Positions 27,426-36,560 are shown, counted from the first letter of the stretch. The stretch is DNA of 64,000 nucleotides from Methylomonas montana (GCF_030490285.1 NZ_CP129884.1:992001-1056000); one strand, 5' to 3'. Notes: generated by a model from the letters alone, not told the origin. Numbers and translations are program-made.

Positions 27426-28412
27426 ATGAGCTTGCATAAACTCAGCGTGAACGACCGCGAAATTATTTGCGAGTCTGGCGAAACCGTGCTGGAAGCCTGT
27501 CTGCGCGAAAACATCGACATCCCCTACGGCTGTCGGCAGGGCGCCTGTCAAAGCTGTATGGTGCGCAGCTTGCAGGGCCCGCCGCCGCTGGCGGCGCAAG
27601 ACGGTTTAAAAGAAGTATTGCGCCATCAGAACCATTTCCTGGCCTGTCTGTGTTATCCGCAGCAGGATATGGCGATCAGCATTAGTCCGCCCGCCGAATT
27701 TTTTACCGAGGCGACGGTGATTGAGAAAAGTTTGTTGAATGCGGAAACGCTGCAACTTACTTTGCAGTGTAAGGATGCTCTGGATTATTACGCCGGCCAA
27801 TTTGTCAATCTGAAACGGGCGGATGGCTTGACCAGGAGTTATTCGATAGCCAACAACCGTTTGCATGCCAATAAATTGAGCTTCCACATTCGCCGTTTGG
27901 CTGGTGGTCGCTTCAGCGAGTGGGCGCATCAGGAACTGAATATCGGCGACAACATTGCTGTCTCGGACCCGCAGGGGTTGTGTTATTACCTGCCCACCAA
28001 CAAAGACAGCAATATGCTGCTGATCGGCACCGGTAGCGGCTTGGCGCCGTTGGCAGGGATCGTCAGCGAAGCACTGCATCACGGTCACCGCGGCGATATT
28101 CATTTGTTCCATGGCAGTCGGGATATGTATGGTTTGTATTGGATAGAGGAAATGCAAGAACTCGCTCGCCAATACGCTAATTTTCACTATACGGCCTGCG
28201 TGTCGCGCGGCGACGCGCCGGAGGGCGTGGCTAGGGGGCGAGCCAACGACGTGGCGATGACAACCTTACCCAGCCTAAAAGGCTGGCGGTTGTATTTATG
28301 CGGCCATCCGGACATGGTTCATCAAACCAAGCGCCAAGCTTTTTTGCATGGCGCCGGCTTGCAGGACATCCATGCCGATGCGTTTCATGTGGCGTCGGCG
28401 ACACTGGATTAA
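27426..28412 (+). CDS. Ferredoxin-NAD(P)H reductase (MmoC-like)
   Basis: A 328-residue electron-transfer protein. The N-terminal plant-type 2Fe-2S domain has C36, C41, C44 and C74 (YGCRQGACQSC and LACLC). The FAD domain has RSYSIAN near 139, and the nucleotide domain GTGSGLAPLAGI near 201 plus YLCGHPDMV near the end. This is the architecture of oxygenase reductases such as MmoC and BenC. No oxygenase is nearby; the globin gene 16 bases upstream is the likely electron acceptor. The stop overlaps the convergent LysR stop by four bases. Confidence 0.92.
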   Translation: MSLHKLSVNDREIICESGETVLEACLRENIDIPYGCRQGACQSCMVRSLQGPPPLAAQDGLKEVLRHQNHFLACLCYPQQDMAISISPPAEFFTEATVIEKSLLNAETLQLTLQCKDALDYYAGQFVNLKRADGLTRSYSIANNRLHANKLSFHIRRLAGGRFSEWAHQELNIGDNIAVSDPQGLCYYLPTNKDSNMLLIGTGSGLAPLAGIVSEALHHGHRGDIHLFHGSRDMYGLYWIEEMQELARQYANFHYTACVSRGDAPEGVARGRANDVAMTTLPSLKGWRLYLCGHPDMVHQTKRQAFLHGAGLQDIHADAFHVASATLD

Positions 28413-29281
28413 ACCGATAGCGAGTAGACCTTTTGCTGTTCTTGAGCCGCTAATGCCCTGATATGATCCAGCACCTGCTGCAAAATCGGGGAATCGTTAT
28501 CGCGTGGCGATACCATGTAGGCCGGCAATTTGAATTGTGGGCTGTCAGGTACCGGAAATAGCTTTCCGGCTTTCAGCAAAGGCTCTACCAGGCGCACCGG
28601 TAGAAAGCTGGAGCCGCGGCCTTGGGCCAGAATCAACTGCACGGCCATCCAGCCGATATTGACTACTTGCGCCGGCCGTTCCAGGTTAGGGTAGCTATTG
28701 CTATGTTGGGCGTAAAAGCCCGGTGCCCAATCGACGTAGATGTAATCGTCGTTGGGCCAGGGTTGGCTAGGATCACTGGTCAGCAGCAACAGCGTTTCAT
28801 CGAATAAATGTTCGACTTGCAAGCCGGGGCTGTGCTGCGGCGTATACATCAAGCCTATATCCAGCGCGCCCTCGATCAGGCTGCGCATCAAGTCCTCTTC
28901 AAAGCCTATATCGCTGCGGATGGAAATATCCGGCACTGCTTGGCGTATTGCGCCTATCCATTCCGGCAACAAGGTTTCGCACAAGGCAATTCGCGCCCCG
29001 ATGCTGATGCTGGCCCGAAACCGGCTGGGCAGGCCTATGTCGTGACGGGCCTGTTCCAGCGTTAACAATAAGGATTTGGCGTGACGCAAAAAACGCCGGC
29101 CAGGCAAAGTCAGTGACGCACCCGAGCGGTTGCGGACGAACAGCGGCACGCCTAAATAGGTTTCCAGGCGTTGGATACGAGTGCTCACCGTCGATTGCGT
29201 GACATACAGTCGGTTGGCGGCTTCCAGAAAGCTACCGTTGGCGGCGACGCTTAAAAAAGTTCTGATTTGATCGATGTCCAT
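28409..29281 (-). CDS. LysR family transcriptional regulator
   Basis: A 290-residue LysR regulator from ATG 29281 (the open frame extends 12 codons upstream but the helix-turn-helix starts here with MDIDQIRTFLSVAANGSF). The winged helix (1-60) includes NRLYVTQSTVSTRIQRLE, and the effector domain covers about 90-290. It is divergent from the lipoprotein-EmrB-OMF-EmrA operon across a 126-base region holding an inverted repeat with LysR-box geometry, so it probably controls that efflux operon. The inducer is unknown. Confidence 0.93.
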   Translation of the reverse strand: MDIDQIRTFLSVAANGSFLEAANRLYVTQSTVSTRIQRLETYLGVPLFVRNRSGASLTLPGRRFLRHAKSLLLTLEQARHDIGLPSRFRASISIGARIALCETLLPEWIGAIRQAVPDISIRSDIGFEEDLMRSLIEGALDIGLMYTPQHSPGLQVEHLFDETLLLLTSDPSQPWPNDDYIYVDWAPGFYAQHSNSYPNLERPAQVVNIGWMAVQLILAQGRGSSFLPVRLVEPLLKAGKLFPVPDSPQFKLPAYMVSPRDNDSPILQQVLDHIRALAAQEQQKVYSLSV

Positions 29282-29301
29282 GGTTTTAATATTGCATTTG
29301 T

Positions 29302-29326
29302 CGATATTAAAGTCCAATAAATATCG
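29302..29326. promoter_or_regulatory. Putative LysR-box upstream of lysR and the efflux operon
   Basis: CGATATT (29302-29308) and AATATCG (29320-29326) form a 7-base inverted repeat separated by 11 bases, a T-N11-A type dyad, 20 bases upstream of the lysR start and 80 bases from the divergent lipoprotein gene. Confidence 0.5.
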
Positions 29327-29407
29327 TTTGTCTTATATCAACTTGGTTTTTATAGTGCTGACTTAGTAATGTATCGATTCGATGGCATTTGTTGATCCGG
29401 GGGAGTC

Positions 29408-30265
29408 ATGAAAACTTCAAGATATTCGTTTACCAAGCTATTTGGCGACCACAAACCAGTCCTGCTGGGGCTGGCTTTGCCGTGGCTGTTGGCGGCCTGT
29501 GCGGCGCCGAGTATTAAGCCTGCCGCGTCACAAATCGACCAGCTGCACAGCTTGTTGATTGTGCCGGTAGAGGCGCCGCCGTTGGAAGTGATACCTGATT
29601 TGATCGAGCGGCGCGATCCGGCTTACCGACATTTCCAAAACATGGCCTTGGGTTTTGCACTGCCCACACAACTGTATCGAACCGATGGCGGCATCGTCAT
29701 TGCGGGGATGGTTAGCGGCAGCGAAGCGGCGGATGCGGATGCCATCACCAACGTCTCGCCAACGGCCGCAGGCGGGGCTGCGAAAACCGAGTGGCTTTGG
29801 ACACCAGCCAGGGCTGCCGCCCAGAAGCTGCATAGTTTACTGTCGGCGGAAAACCGCAAAGGTGAATTGAGCCGTGACGAGTATCGCTTGCTTACGGCGG
29901 GTGACGCCAGTCTGCAACATTGGCATCAGGCGATTCAAGCCTGGTATGGTCAGAACACTACGCCAGTCGATTACGCGGCGACGGGCCACTACGATGCCGT
30001 GATAGAGGTTGGTATCGGTCGGTATCGGATCTTCGAAGGGCAAACCTCATTGCAGCTAATGATCAAGCTAATCGATCCTGTCTCGCGCCGCGTCATAGCC
30101 CGTACCCTTTCGGAAAGTTTCAAGGCCGATGATGAAGCGCTCGCCTCCCTGGATCATGGCGGAGAAACATTTAAACAATTGATCGCCGATATGGCGGTGC
30201 CGCTGTTGAGGCAAAGTTTGGGCGATATCGGTTTGCGCATACCGTCTCAAGCCGACGAGACTTAG
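29408..30265 (+). CDS. Lipoprotein of unknown function heading an efflux operon
   Basis: A 285-residue lipoprotein: signal peptide and lipobox LLAAC at about 28-32 (C32), then a mature domain that I do not recognise. It has an alpha-beta pattern with a VPVEAPPLEVIPDL strand near 50 and a strand-rich second half (GHYDAVIEVGIGRYRIF, then LQLMIKLIDPVSRRVIARTL). The second half resembles generic curli-assembly/DUF799-like lipoprotein folds, but this is uncertain. It is 9 bases upstream of the EmrB start region and co-transcribed with the tripartite pump. Confidence 0.8.
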   Translation: MKTSRYSFTKLFGDHKPVLLGLALPWLLAACAAPSIKPAASQIDQLHSLLIVPVEAPPLEVIPDLIERRDPAYRHFQNMALGFALPTQLYRTDGGIVIAGMVSGSEAADADAITNVSPTAAGGAAKTEWLWTPARAAAQKLHSLLSAENRKGELSRDEYRLLTAGDASLQHWHQAIQAWYGQNTTPVDYAATGHYDAVIEVGIGRYRIFEGQTSLQLMIKLIDPVSRRVIARTLSESFKADDEALASLDHGGETFKQLIADMAVPLLRQSLGDIGLRIPSQADET

Positions 30266-30289
30266 TGCGATGATTTGGCCAATAAACGT

Positions 30290-31870
30290 ATGAGCGTCGT
30301 CTATCAAAAACGCCTGCGCGGCTGGCGTTTTACGCTGTTCAATCTTTGTCTGGGGCTGGGGCACGCGCTGGTGATTTTCAACGCCGGCGCCTATATCGCG
30401 ATGCTGCCGCGGGTTGCCGGCGGCTTGGGGGTTCCGCCCAGTTTCGCCACCTGGACCCAGACCGATTACATGATAGCCCTGGCGTTGGCCTTTCCGGTGG
30501 GCGGCTGGTTGGCGCGCAGGTATGGCGAATATCGGCCCTTCGTCGTGGCCTTTCTGGGGTTCGCGCTGGCTGCGTTTATCTGTGCGTATTGCACATCTTT
30601 TTATGCGTATCTGGCCGGCCGCATCCTGCTGGGATTCGCCGGCGGCTTGACCTTGCCGCTGGGCCAAGCCTTGCTGCTTAAGGAATATCCCGATAAACGC
30701 AAATCGCTCGGCATTGGTGTCTGGAGCATATTTACTTTGACGCCGTTCACGTTCGGCCCGCCCCTGGGCGGCTGGATAGCCGACAACCTGGGTTGGCGCT
30801 GGCTGTTCTGGCTCAATATTCCGTTGGCATTGGCGATAGCCGGCATCATTGGCGCGATGCTTTGCCGGCGCTGCTACCAGCGAATTTGGCAGCGCTTTGA
30901 TGGCGTCGGTTTTACCTTGCTGGTGATGACCCTATTCGGGTTACAAACATTGTTGAATCAGGGCAACGATTGGGATTGGGCTGATTCGGCATACATCCGT
31001 GGTCTGATGGCATTTATCGGTGTCACGCTGATTTACTGGCTGGTTTGGGAATTGAATGTGCGCCGGCCATTTCTGGACATTCGTCTGTTTGCACACCGTA
31101 ATTTTACGATAGGCGTGCTGATCCTGTTCCTGGGGTTTCTGTTTTTCCAGGGCTTGCTGTCCTTATTGATTGTGCAGTTGCAATTGGCTTTGGGGTATTC
31201 GTCGTGGGAGGCGGGGCTGGTGTTTCTACCGATGGCAATCTTCGCCAAGCCGATGGCCAGCGTGTTCCACGAGATCGTCAAGCATTGCGATGCCCGGCTA
31301 TTGGCTAGCGCCAATTTGCTGGGGTTTGCCGCAACCTATTTCTGGTTGAGCCGCTTCGACGATCCGGACGCGTTTGCGCAATTGTTCTGGCCGAAATTGT
31401 TGGAAGGCGCCTGCCTAGGTAGCTTTTTCGTACCCATGACCGCTTTGCTGCTGTACGGCCTGCCGGCCGAGCGGCAATGGCGGGCGCTGGAGCTAGCCAA
31501 TCTGATGCGCATAGCCGCCGGTGCGATCGGCATCGCCGTGCAAGGCATTGTGTTGTACCGGCGGGCGCCTTTGCATCTGACGCATTTTGCCGAAAACCAT
31601 GGCGCATTTGAGCTAATCGACGACTCTGTTCTGAATGCCTTACTGACGATGGAATTTGCCGAACCGGCGGCTTTTGCCAAATTCACCAAGCTGGCAGGAC
31701 GCGATGCGGTTATTCACGGTATTAACGATGCGTTCTGGATGGCCGGTTGCGTGTTTGTGGGCATGGCTGCGTTGGTCTGGTTTGCGCATCCGACTCGAAC
31801 GCCGGTTAAGGTCAATGCCGAGCGGGAATTGCGCCGCGAGACCCAGGAATTGCTTGCGGAGGAGGCCTGA
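30290..31870 (+). CDS. emrB: EmrB/QacA (DHA2) family drug-proton antiporter
   Basis: A 526-residue inner-membrane transporter with about 14 hydrophobic helices, the DHA2 layout. Motif A-like GGWLARRYGEYRPFV follows helix 2, and the GFAGGLTLPLGQALLL segment after helix 4 is motif C-like. It pairs with EmrA (33316) and an outer-membrane factor (31870) to form a tripartite pump for hydrophobic or acidic compounds. Start choice is uncertain: the ATG at 30290 or a TTG at 30275, neither with a good ribosome site. Its stop overlaps the next start (TGATG). Confidence 0.9.
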   Translation: MSVVYQKRLRGWRFTLFNLCLGLGHALVIFNAGAYIAMLPRVAGGLGVPPSFATWTQTDYMIALALAFPVGGWLARRYGEYRPFVVAFLGFALAAFICAYCTSFYAYLAGRILLGFAGGLTLPLGQALLLKEYPDKRKSLGIGVWSIFTLTPFTFGPPLGGWIADNLGWRWLFWLNIPLALAIAGIIGAMLCRRCYQRIWQRFDGVGFTLLVMTLFGLQTLLNQGNDWDWADSAYIRGLMAFIGVTLIYWLVWELNVRRPFLDIRLFAHRNFTIGVLILFLGFLFFQGLLSLLIVQLQLALGYSSWEAGLVFLPMAIFAKPMASVFHEIVKHCDARLLASANLLGFAATYFWLSRFDDPDAFAQLFWPKLLEGACLGSFFVPMTALLLYGLPAERQWRALELANLMRIAAGAIGIAVQGIVLYRRAPLHLTHFAENHGAFELIDDSVLNALLTMEFAEPAAFAKFTKLAGRDAVIHGINDAFWMAGCVFVGMAALVWFAHPTRTPVKVNAERELRRETQELLAEEA

Positions 31871-33309
31871 TGCGTCTGTTGCGCTGGGTTTTGTTAGCAT
31901 TCGTTCCGTGTCTTACGCCTGGTTGCGCCTGGTTTGGCGAGGAAAGTCGGCGGGCGACGATGCTGGCGATGCCGGCGGCGACCAATACCGTCAACGCCGC
32001 TCGGCGTGCGCTCGGTACCAGTGATACCTGGCCGACACCGACTTGGTGGACCCGCTTCGAAAGCTTGGAATTGAATCGTTTGATAGCCACTGCGTTGGCC
32101 GACAACCCGGATTTCAAGGCCGCGGCAGCCAGATTACGACAATCGCAGTTTATGGTCGATGCCCAGGCGGCCGAACTGTATCCGACCGTTGACGCCAACG
32201 TCAGTTTCAGCGCGCAGCGCTTTTCCGCCAATAGCGTTCAGGCCAAGCTGGCCGGGCAGAACTTTCGACAGATGCTGATCAATCCGTTGATTCTGCGTTA
32301 CCACCTGGATTTTTGGGGGCGCGATGAAGCGGCGCTGCAAGGTGCGGTTGGCCGTTCGTTGGCGGTGGCGGCGGAGCTGGCCGATACCCGCTTATTGTTG
32401 GCGACCGCCGTGGCTAATAGCTATTTCGATTTGCTGGCCGCAGCAGAAAAACAAAACCTTGCCCAGCATATCGTCGCCGAACGCGAAGCCTTGTTGAAAT
32501 TCGAGCAAACTCGGTTTGCAACCGGTTTGGCGACCGACGCGCCGATATTGCAGGCGCAGATGGCGCTTAGCACAGCGCGGCAGGCTTTAGCATCGGCGCG
32601 GGCCGGTGTGGAATTGCGGAAAAACCTGCTGGCGGCGTTGGCTGGGAAGGGCGCCGATTGGGGAGCAGGAATAGCGGTCGAACAGCACCAGTTTTCCGAG
32701 CCGCCGACGCTGCCGGCCGATTTGCCATTACATTTGTTGGCGCATCGTCCCGATATCAGTGCAGCGCGTCTGCATGCCGAGGCGGCGGCCGAGGAAATCA
32801 AGGTTGCCGAGACCGCTTTCTACCCGGATGTCAATCTGGTGGCATTCACCGGTTTGCATAGCGTCAGCTTGAGCGATGTGTTGTTACAGGGTTCCAGTCT
32901 GGCTTATGCGGTCGGCCCGTCCATCGAGTTTCCGATATTCGAAGGCGGCCGCTTGCGCGCCAATTTGAATTATCAGCAGTCTGCATACGATGCGGCCGTG
33001 GAGCGTTACAACCGCAGCCTGGTGCATGCCGTGCAGGAAGTCGCCGACGCGCTGAGCCGCTGGCGCGAGCTCGATGCGCGCCTGGCGGAGCAGCGGCAAA
33101 GTCTGGCAGACGCAGTGGCGGCCGAAAGGCTGGCTGACAGTTTGAATCGCCACGGCTTGCACGACCGTTCCGCGCCAAGTCTGGCTAGGCTGGAGGTTTA
33201 CCAACAACGATTTCGTCTGGCTGCCCTGCAAGGCGAGTGGCGCAATGCCCAGGTCAATATCATCAAGGCGCTGGGCGGCGGCTACAGCGACGCTAAATCT
33301 GCCAATTAA
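31870..33309 (+). CDS. NodT/OprM-type outer-membrane efflux lipoprotein
   Basis: A 479-residue outer-membrane factor. The N-terminus has a signal peptide with lipobox TPGC (cysteine near 18), and two OMF repeats follow, with WWTRFESLELNRLIATALADNP near 57 and APVSG-like helices typical of TolC tunnels (VNLVAFTGLHSVSLSDVL and VGPSIEFPIFEGGRLRANL). It forms the trans-envelope channel of the EmrAB-type pump encoded around it. It begins at the last base of the EmrB stop and ends 6 bases before EmrA. Confidence 0.92.
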   Translation: MRLLRWVLLAFVPCLTPGCAWFGEESRRATMLAMPAATNTVNAARRALGTSDTWPTPTWWTRFESLELNRLIATALADNPDFKAAAARLRQSQFMVDAQAAELYPTVDANVSFSAQRFSANSVQAKLAGQNFRQMLINPLILRYHLDFWGRDEAALQGAVGRSLAVAAELADTRLLLATAVANSYFDLLAAAEKQNLAQHIVAEREALLKFEQTRFATGLATDAPILQAQMALSTARQALASARAGVELRKNLLAALAGKGADWGAGIAVEQHQFSEPPTLPADLPLHLLAHRPDISAARLHAEAAAEEIKVAETAFYPDVNLVAFTGLHSVSLSDVLLQGSSLAYAVGPSIEFPIFEGGRLRANLNYQQSAYDAAVERYNRSLVHAVQEVADALSRWRELDARLAEQRQSLADAVAAERLADSLNRHGLHDRSAPSLARLEVYQQRFRLAALQGEWRNAQVNIIKALGGGYSDAKSAN

Positions 33310-33315
33310 CCTACT

Positions 33316-34476
33316 ATGCAAAAAAAGATTCGCCCCAGGGAAATACTTCGACAACGCCGGCGCCGTTTGCAAGGCGTCACACTGGCTTTGCTGCTGGCTG
33401 GTTTGGCGTATCTGGCTTATTGGTGGATTGTGCATCGCGATTGGGTCACCACCGACGACGCGTTTGTGACGGGGCATTTGATTACGTTGAAAACGCAGAC
33501 CGAGGGAACTGTGGTCGAAGTGATGGCCGAAAACACCCTGTGCGTGGAAAAAGGCCAGGTGTTGGTGCGGCTGGATGGTACTCATGCCGGTATCGCCTTA
33601 CAACAGACTCAAGCCGAACTGGCGGAAGCGGTACGCAATATCGCCACGCTGCAAGCAAAATCCGAGACCTTGAAGCAGCGGGTGTTGGTCAAGCAAGTGT
33701 TGATAGATCAGGTTAATCACGATTTGGCCCGCTTCAACGCAGCGGCCAGGGATGGCGCGGTTTCCGAGCAGCAACTACAAAACGCCCAAGATAAAGTCCG
33801 CGAGCTGGACGCCTCGATTCGGGAAATTCGCGCCGAACAAACCGGTGTCGAGGCGCAATTGCTGGATTCCGGCATCGATGATCACCCGGCCGTCGAAAAA
33901 GCCAAGAGCCGCTTGCGTCAGGCTTATCTCGATTATCAGCGTCGCAACGTCGTCGCGCCGGTATCGGGTTGCGTGGCCAAGCGGAAAGTGCAAATCGGCG
34001 ATAATCTGAAGGCCGGCGTACCGCTGCTGGCTATCGTGCCGCTGGATGATGTCTGGATAGAAGCCAATGTGCTGGAAACCCAGATTGCCGAGGTGCAGCC
34101 TGGCCAGGCCGCGGAGATTAGGGTCGATGCTTACGGCGCAGACCGGCTCTATCATGGTCGGGTGCAAGGTATCAATCCTGGTACCGGCAGCACGTTTGCC
34201 TTGTTGCCGACCGACAATGCCACCGGCAATTTCATTCATATTGCCGAACGCATGCAGGTACGCATCGCGCTGGATGCAAAGGAACTCAAGGAAAACCCTC
34301 TGCAACCGGGACTGTCCACGCTAACCCGCATCGAAACCCGTCAAACGGATGGCTCGATGTTGAGGTCTTCGGTGACGTTGAGCAGCGCGGCGTATCGCAC
34401 CGATGTTTACGACAGGGAACTGGAGGGTGCGGAACAGCTGATACGGCAGATCTTGTTAGCGAATCGCCCGCATTAA
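33316..34476 (+). CDS. emrA: EmrA-like membrane-fusion protein (HlyD family)
   Basis: A 386-residue periplasmic adaptor with one N-terminal membrane helix (about 19-38, LALLLAGLAYLAYWWIV), a biotinyl-lipoyl-like split domain (TEGTVVEVMAENTLCVEKGQVLVRLD and RRNVVAPVSGCVAKRKVQIGD), a coiled-coil hairpin (90-190) and a beta-barrel. It links EmrB to the outer-membrane factor. Gene order lipoprotein-emrB-OMF-emrA is inverted relative to E. coli emrAB. About 200 bases without a gene follow. Confidence 0.92.
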   Translation: MQKKIRPREILRQRRRRLQGVTLALLLAGLAYLAYWWIVHRDWVTTDDAFVTGHLITLKTQTEGTVVEVMAENTLCVEKGQVLVRLDGTHAGIALQQTQAELAEAVRNIATLQAKSETLKQRVLVKQVLIDQVNHDLARFNAAARDGAVSEQQLQNAQDKVRELDASIREIRAEQTGVEAQLLDSGIDDHPAVEKAKSRLRQAYLDYQRRNVVAPVSGCVAKRKVQIGDNLKAGVPLLAIVPLDDVWIEANVLETQIAEVQPGQAAEIRVDAYGADRLYHGRVQGINPGTGSTFALLPTDNATGNFIHIAERMQVRIALDAKELKENPLQPGLSTLTRIETRQTDGSMLRSSVTLSSAAYRTDVYDRELEGAEQLIRQILLANRPH

Positions 34477-34681
34477 ACCCTTGAGCGATTTGGCCTGATT
34501 CGGCATGGTAATCTCTGTGCCACGCTTACCGCTAAACCGTGAATTACCACAAAAAAGCTGCAATTAAACGCGGGTCCGTGTATCTTTGCTTTCCGGTAAA
34601 AAATGACCGAGACCATAAAGCATAAACCGACGGCCGCACGCGGGCGTTCGTCGATTCATAGAACCAGATTACGGATTAACC

Positions 34682-35416
34682 ATGTGTTTTAGTGCCAATA
34701 TGTCGTTGGGATTGGGTGTTGCGGGCCTGATTGCCTCTAGCGTGACTTTTCTGGATAAGGACGAGGCCTTCTGGGTCAAAGCAGCTCGCGCCTATGCCAT
34801 CTTTCATTTTTCATTGATGGAATTTATCCAATATTTTGCTTACCCGGTGGTCGATCAATGCGGCTATGGCACCAATCTATTGTTGAGCGAATTGTCCACT
34901 TATCATATTAGTTTGCAGGCTTTTGCGATCATGCCGGCCTTGGCGACTTATTCCTCCGATTCGCAAGCCTTGAAAAAAGCCACTATCGTCGGCGTGACCC
35001 TGAGCAGTCTGTTCCTAATCTGCACTTTTTTACCCAACGAATGGCAATTGTTCGGCTTAAAGCCTAATTTCATCGGCCAGATGATGTCTTGTTTGTACAT
35101 GGGCATCTATCACGTCGGCTACGCGATCTCCAGCGCCTTTGGTACCTTCGTCACCCACGGCTCGTTATTTGCGTTGGCCTTGAGCGGTTTTGTTTGGAAG
35201 AACAATTGGCGCATTGCCTCCTACCATTTTTTCATGGCGATGATGACTTTGTTCATGCCGCAATGGCTGTTTGGGGTCAGTACCGGCGAGGCGGCGGCGA
35301 TGTATTGTTTTTATTCGATTCCGATCACCGCTAGCTTTATGCCGCAATTTAAAAAGTTTTTCTCTTCTCAATCCGGCGATTGGACGGACAGCGTGCCGGT
35401 CAGGCAGCAGCCTTGA
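34682..35416 (+). CDS. Multipass membrane protein, DUF5765-like
   Basis: A 244-residue protein with about seven hydrophobic segments (e.g. 10-25, 37-57, 95-120, 130-160, 165-205), starting with MCFSANMSLGLGVAGL. The N-terminal MC(F/W)S motif followed by seven helices matches the DUF5765 family, of unknown function. A His-bearing helix NFIGQMMSCLYMGIYHVGYA stands out. It is monocistronic and ends in a strong hairpin with T-rich tail (35421-35460). Confidence 0.75.
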   Translation: MCFSANMSLGLGVAGLIASSVTFLDKDEAFWVKAARAYAIFHFSLMEFIQYFAYPVVDQCGYGTNLLLSELSTYHISLQAFAIMPALATYSSDSQALKKATIVGVTLSSLFLICTFLPNEWQLFGLKPNFIGQMMSCLYMGIYHVGYAISSAFGTFVTHGSLFALALSGFVWKNNWRIASYHFFMAMMTLFMPQWLFGVSTGEAAAMYCFYSIPITASFMPQFKKFFSSQSGDWTDSVPVRQQP

Positions 35417-35420
35417 GCGA

Positions 35421-35460
35421 GCGGGGCTGACCGGACTCTCTCTAGTCAGCCCGCTTTCCT
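35421..35460 (+). terminator. Rho-independent terminator of the DUF5765-like gene
   Basis: GCGGGGCTGAC (35421-35431) pairs with GTCAGCCCGC (35445-35454), one bulged G, 13-base loop, followed by TTTCCTT. The right arm lies inside the 3' end of the convergent sugar-kinase gene, whose stop codon is in the loop. Confidence 0.7.
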
Positions 35461-36338
35461 TGCCAGGCATCAACAAATTTTCGATAAAACATCGGGTCGG
35501 CCACGGTAGCGCCGCGTTGCCCGACCAGCGCCGACGCGAAATCTTGGGCGCGTTGTAGCGTCAAGCTCAGCGGCCAGTGCTCGGCGATACCCAGCAACAT
35601 TACCGTGGCAAAGGCGTCGCCGGCGCCGACCGTATCAACCACTTCAATATCGCCGGCAGGGGCAATACTGGCGAACTCGCCGTCGGCAGTAAGCGCCAGC
35701 GCGCCTTGGCTGCCGCAAGTCACCAGCAATCCTTGCAATCGATAACGCTGCTGTAAAAACAGCATCTTATCGCGCATGCTCTGCTCGCTGGGCAACAGTA
35801 TTTGCAATTCTTCGTCATTGAGTTTTAGCCAGTCGGCTGCGCTGATCCATTGCCAGACATCGTCGGCTTGCCACCAAGGCGCGCGCAGATTAACGTCCAG
35901 AAACACCAGTCCGCGCCAGGTGTGTTTCAAGTCTTCCAGGGCTTGCCTGGAAACGTGGTTTCGTAAAGCCAGGCTGCCGTGATAAAGCAAGCCTTTCCGG
36001 GGCATGTCGCCTGGTGCTTTGCTATCGATGTAGTCGTAAGCCTGATGCTCGAGAATCCGATAGCTGGGCTGACCATCTGTTATGCTGATCGCCACGCTAC
36101 CGGTTGGGTGAGCGGCATCAATTTGCAGGCCCGCCCGCGTCATGCCCTGGTTTTGCATGGCCGCGAGAATTTCCCGGCCGGCCTCGTCTTCGCCTATGCG
36201 ACTGATAAACAAAGGTTGTTGGCCAAATGCCTGCAGATGCCAGGCGACATTAAACGGTGCGCCGCCCAATATCCGGCTGCCGTCTGGGAAGTTATCGAAT
36301 AAAACCTCGCCGAATATCGTCAAAAAAGCAGTCTGCAT
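35442..36338 (-). CDS. PfkB-family sugar kinase (fructokinase-like)
   Basis: A 298-residue ribokinase-fold enzyme. The N-terminal ILGGAPFNVAWHLQAFG and the C-terminal ATP/anion-hole motif DTVGAGDAFATVMLLG are both present (catalytic Asp in GAGDA). The early FGEVLFDNFPDG motif matches fructokinases of methylotrophs, which in some relatives sit in sucrose-synthesis clusters; here it stands alone, divergent from the ATP-grasp operon, so substrate assignment to fructose is inference. The ATG at 36338 faces a 216-base shared region containing NtrC- and sigma-54-like sites. Confidence 0.88.
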   Translation of the reverse strand: MQTAFLTIFGEVLFDNFPDGSRILGGAPFNVAWHLQAFGQQPLFISRIGEDEAGREILAAMQNQGMTRAGLQIDAAHPTGSVAISITDGQPSYRILEHQAYDYIDSKAPGDMPRKGLLYHGSLALRNHVSRQALEDLKHTWRGLVFLDVNLRAPWWQADDVWQWISAADWLKLNDEELQILLPSEQSMRDKMLFLQQRYRLQGLLVTCGSQGALALTADGEFASIAPAGDIEVVDTVGAGDAFATVMLLGIAEHWPLSLTLQRAQDFASALVGQRGATVADPMFYRKFVDAWQGKRAD

Positions 36339-36455
36339 AAGCCTGGCCTCGTCGCGGTTGCTGATTTAGGTCGGCAACAATAATCAAAGCGCGTGGAAAT
36401 CACAATGCGCAATGGTGCGGCTGCGTGCGTTTTATGGGCGCTGATAGACCTGGCT

Positions 36456-36472
36456 TGCACCATAATGGTGCT
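36456..36472 (+). promoter_or_regulatory. Putative NtrC-binding site
   Basis: TGCACC-ATAAT-GGTGCT matches the enterobacterial NtrC consensus TGCACC-N5-GGTGCA except for the last base, with perfect 7-base arms in the core 36457-36471. It lies about 96 bases upstream of the start predicted for the sigma-54 promoter at 36535. A lone GGTGC half-site occurs near 36414. Confidence 0.65.
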
Positions 36473-36477
36473 GTTTG

Positions 36478-36491
36478 GGATGGTCTTAAGC
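36478..36491 (+). promoter_or_regulatory. Alternative weaker sigma-54-like promoter
   Basis: GG (36478-36479)-N10-GC (36490-36491), in TTTGGGATGGTCTTAAGCAA. It has the right spacing and would give a 58-base leader, but the putative NtrC site would then overlap the promoter rather than act from a distance. Confidence 0.3.
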
Positions 36492-36532
36492 AAATGATGA
36501 TTTAACATTTTGATAAATAGGGATTAATAAGT

Positions 36533-36549
36533 TTGGCATGTGGTTTGCT
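36533..36549 (+). promoter_or_regulatory. Putative sigma-54 (RpoN) promoter of the ATP-grasp operon
   Basis: TTGGCATGTGGTTTGCT matches the -24/-12 consensus TTGGCACGNNNNTTGCA at nearly every conserved base, with GG (36535-36536)-N10-GC (36547-36548). Predicted transcription start about 36560, almost on the start codon at 36561, which would make the message near-leaderless. See findings. Confidence 0.6.
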
Positions 36550-36560
36550 AAAGGATGCTC

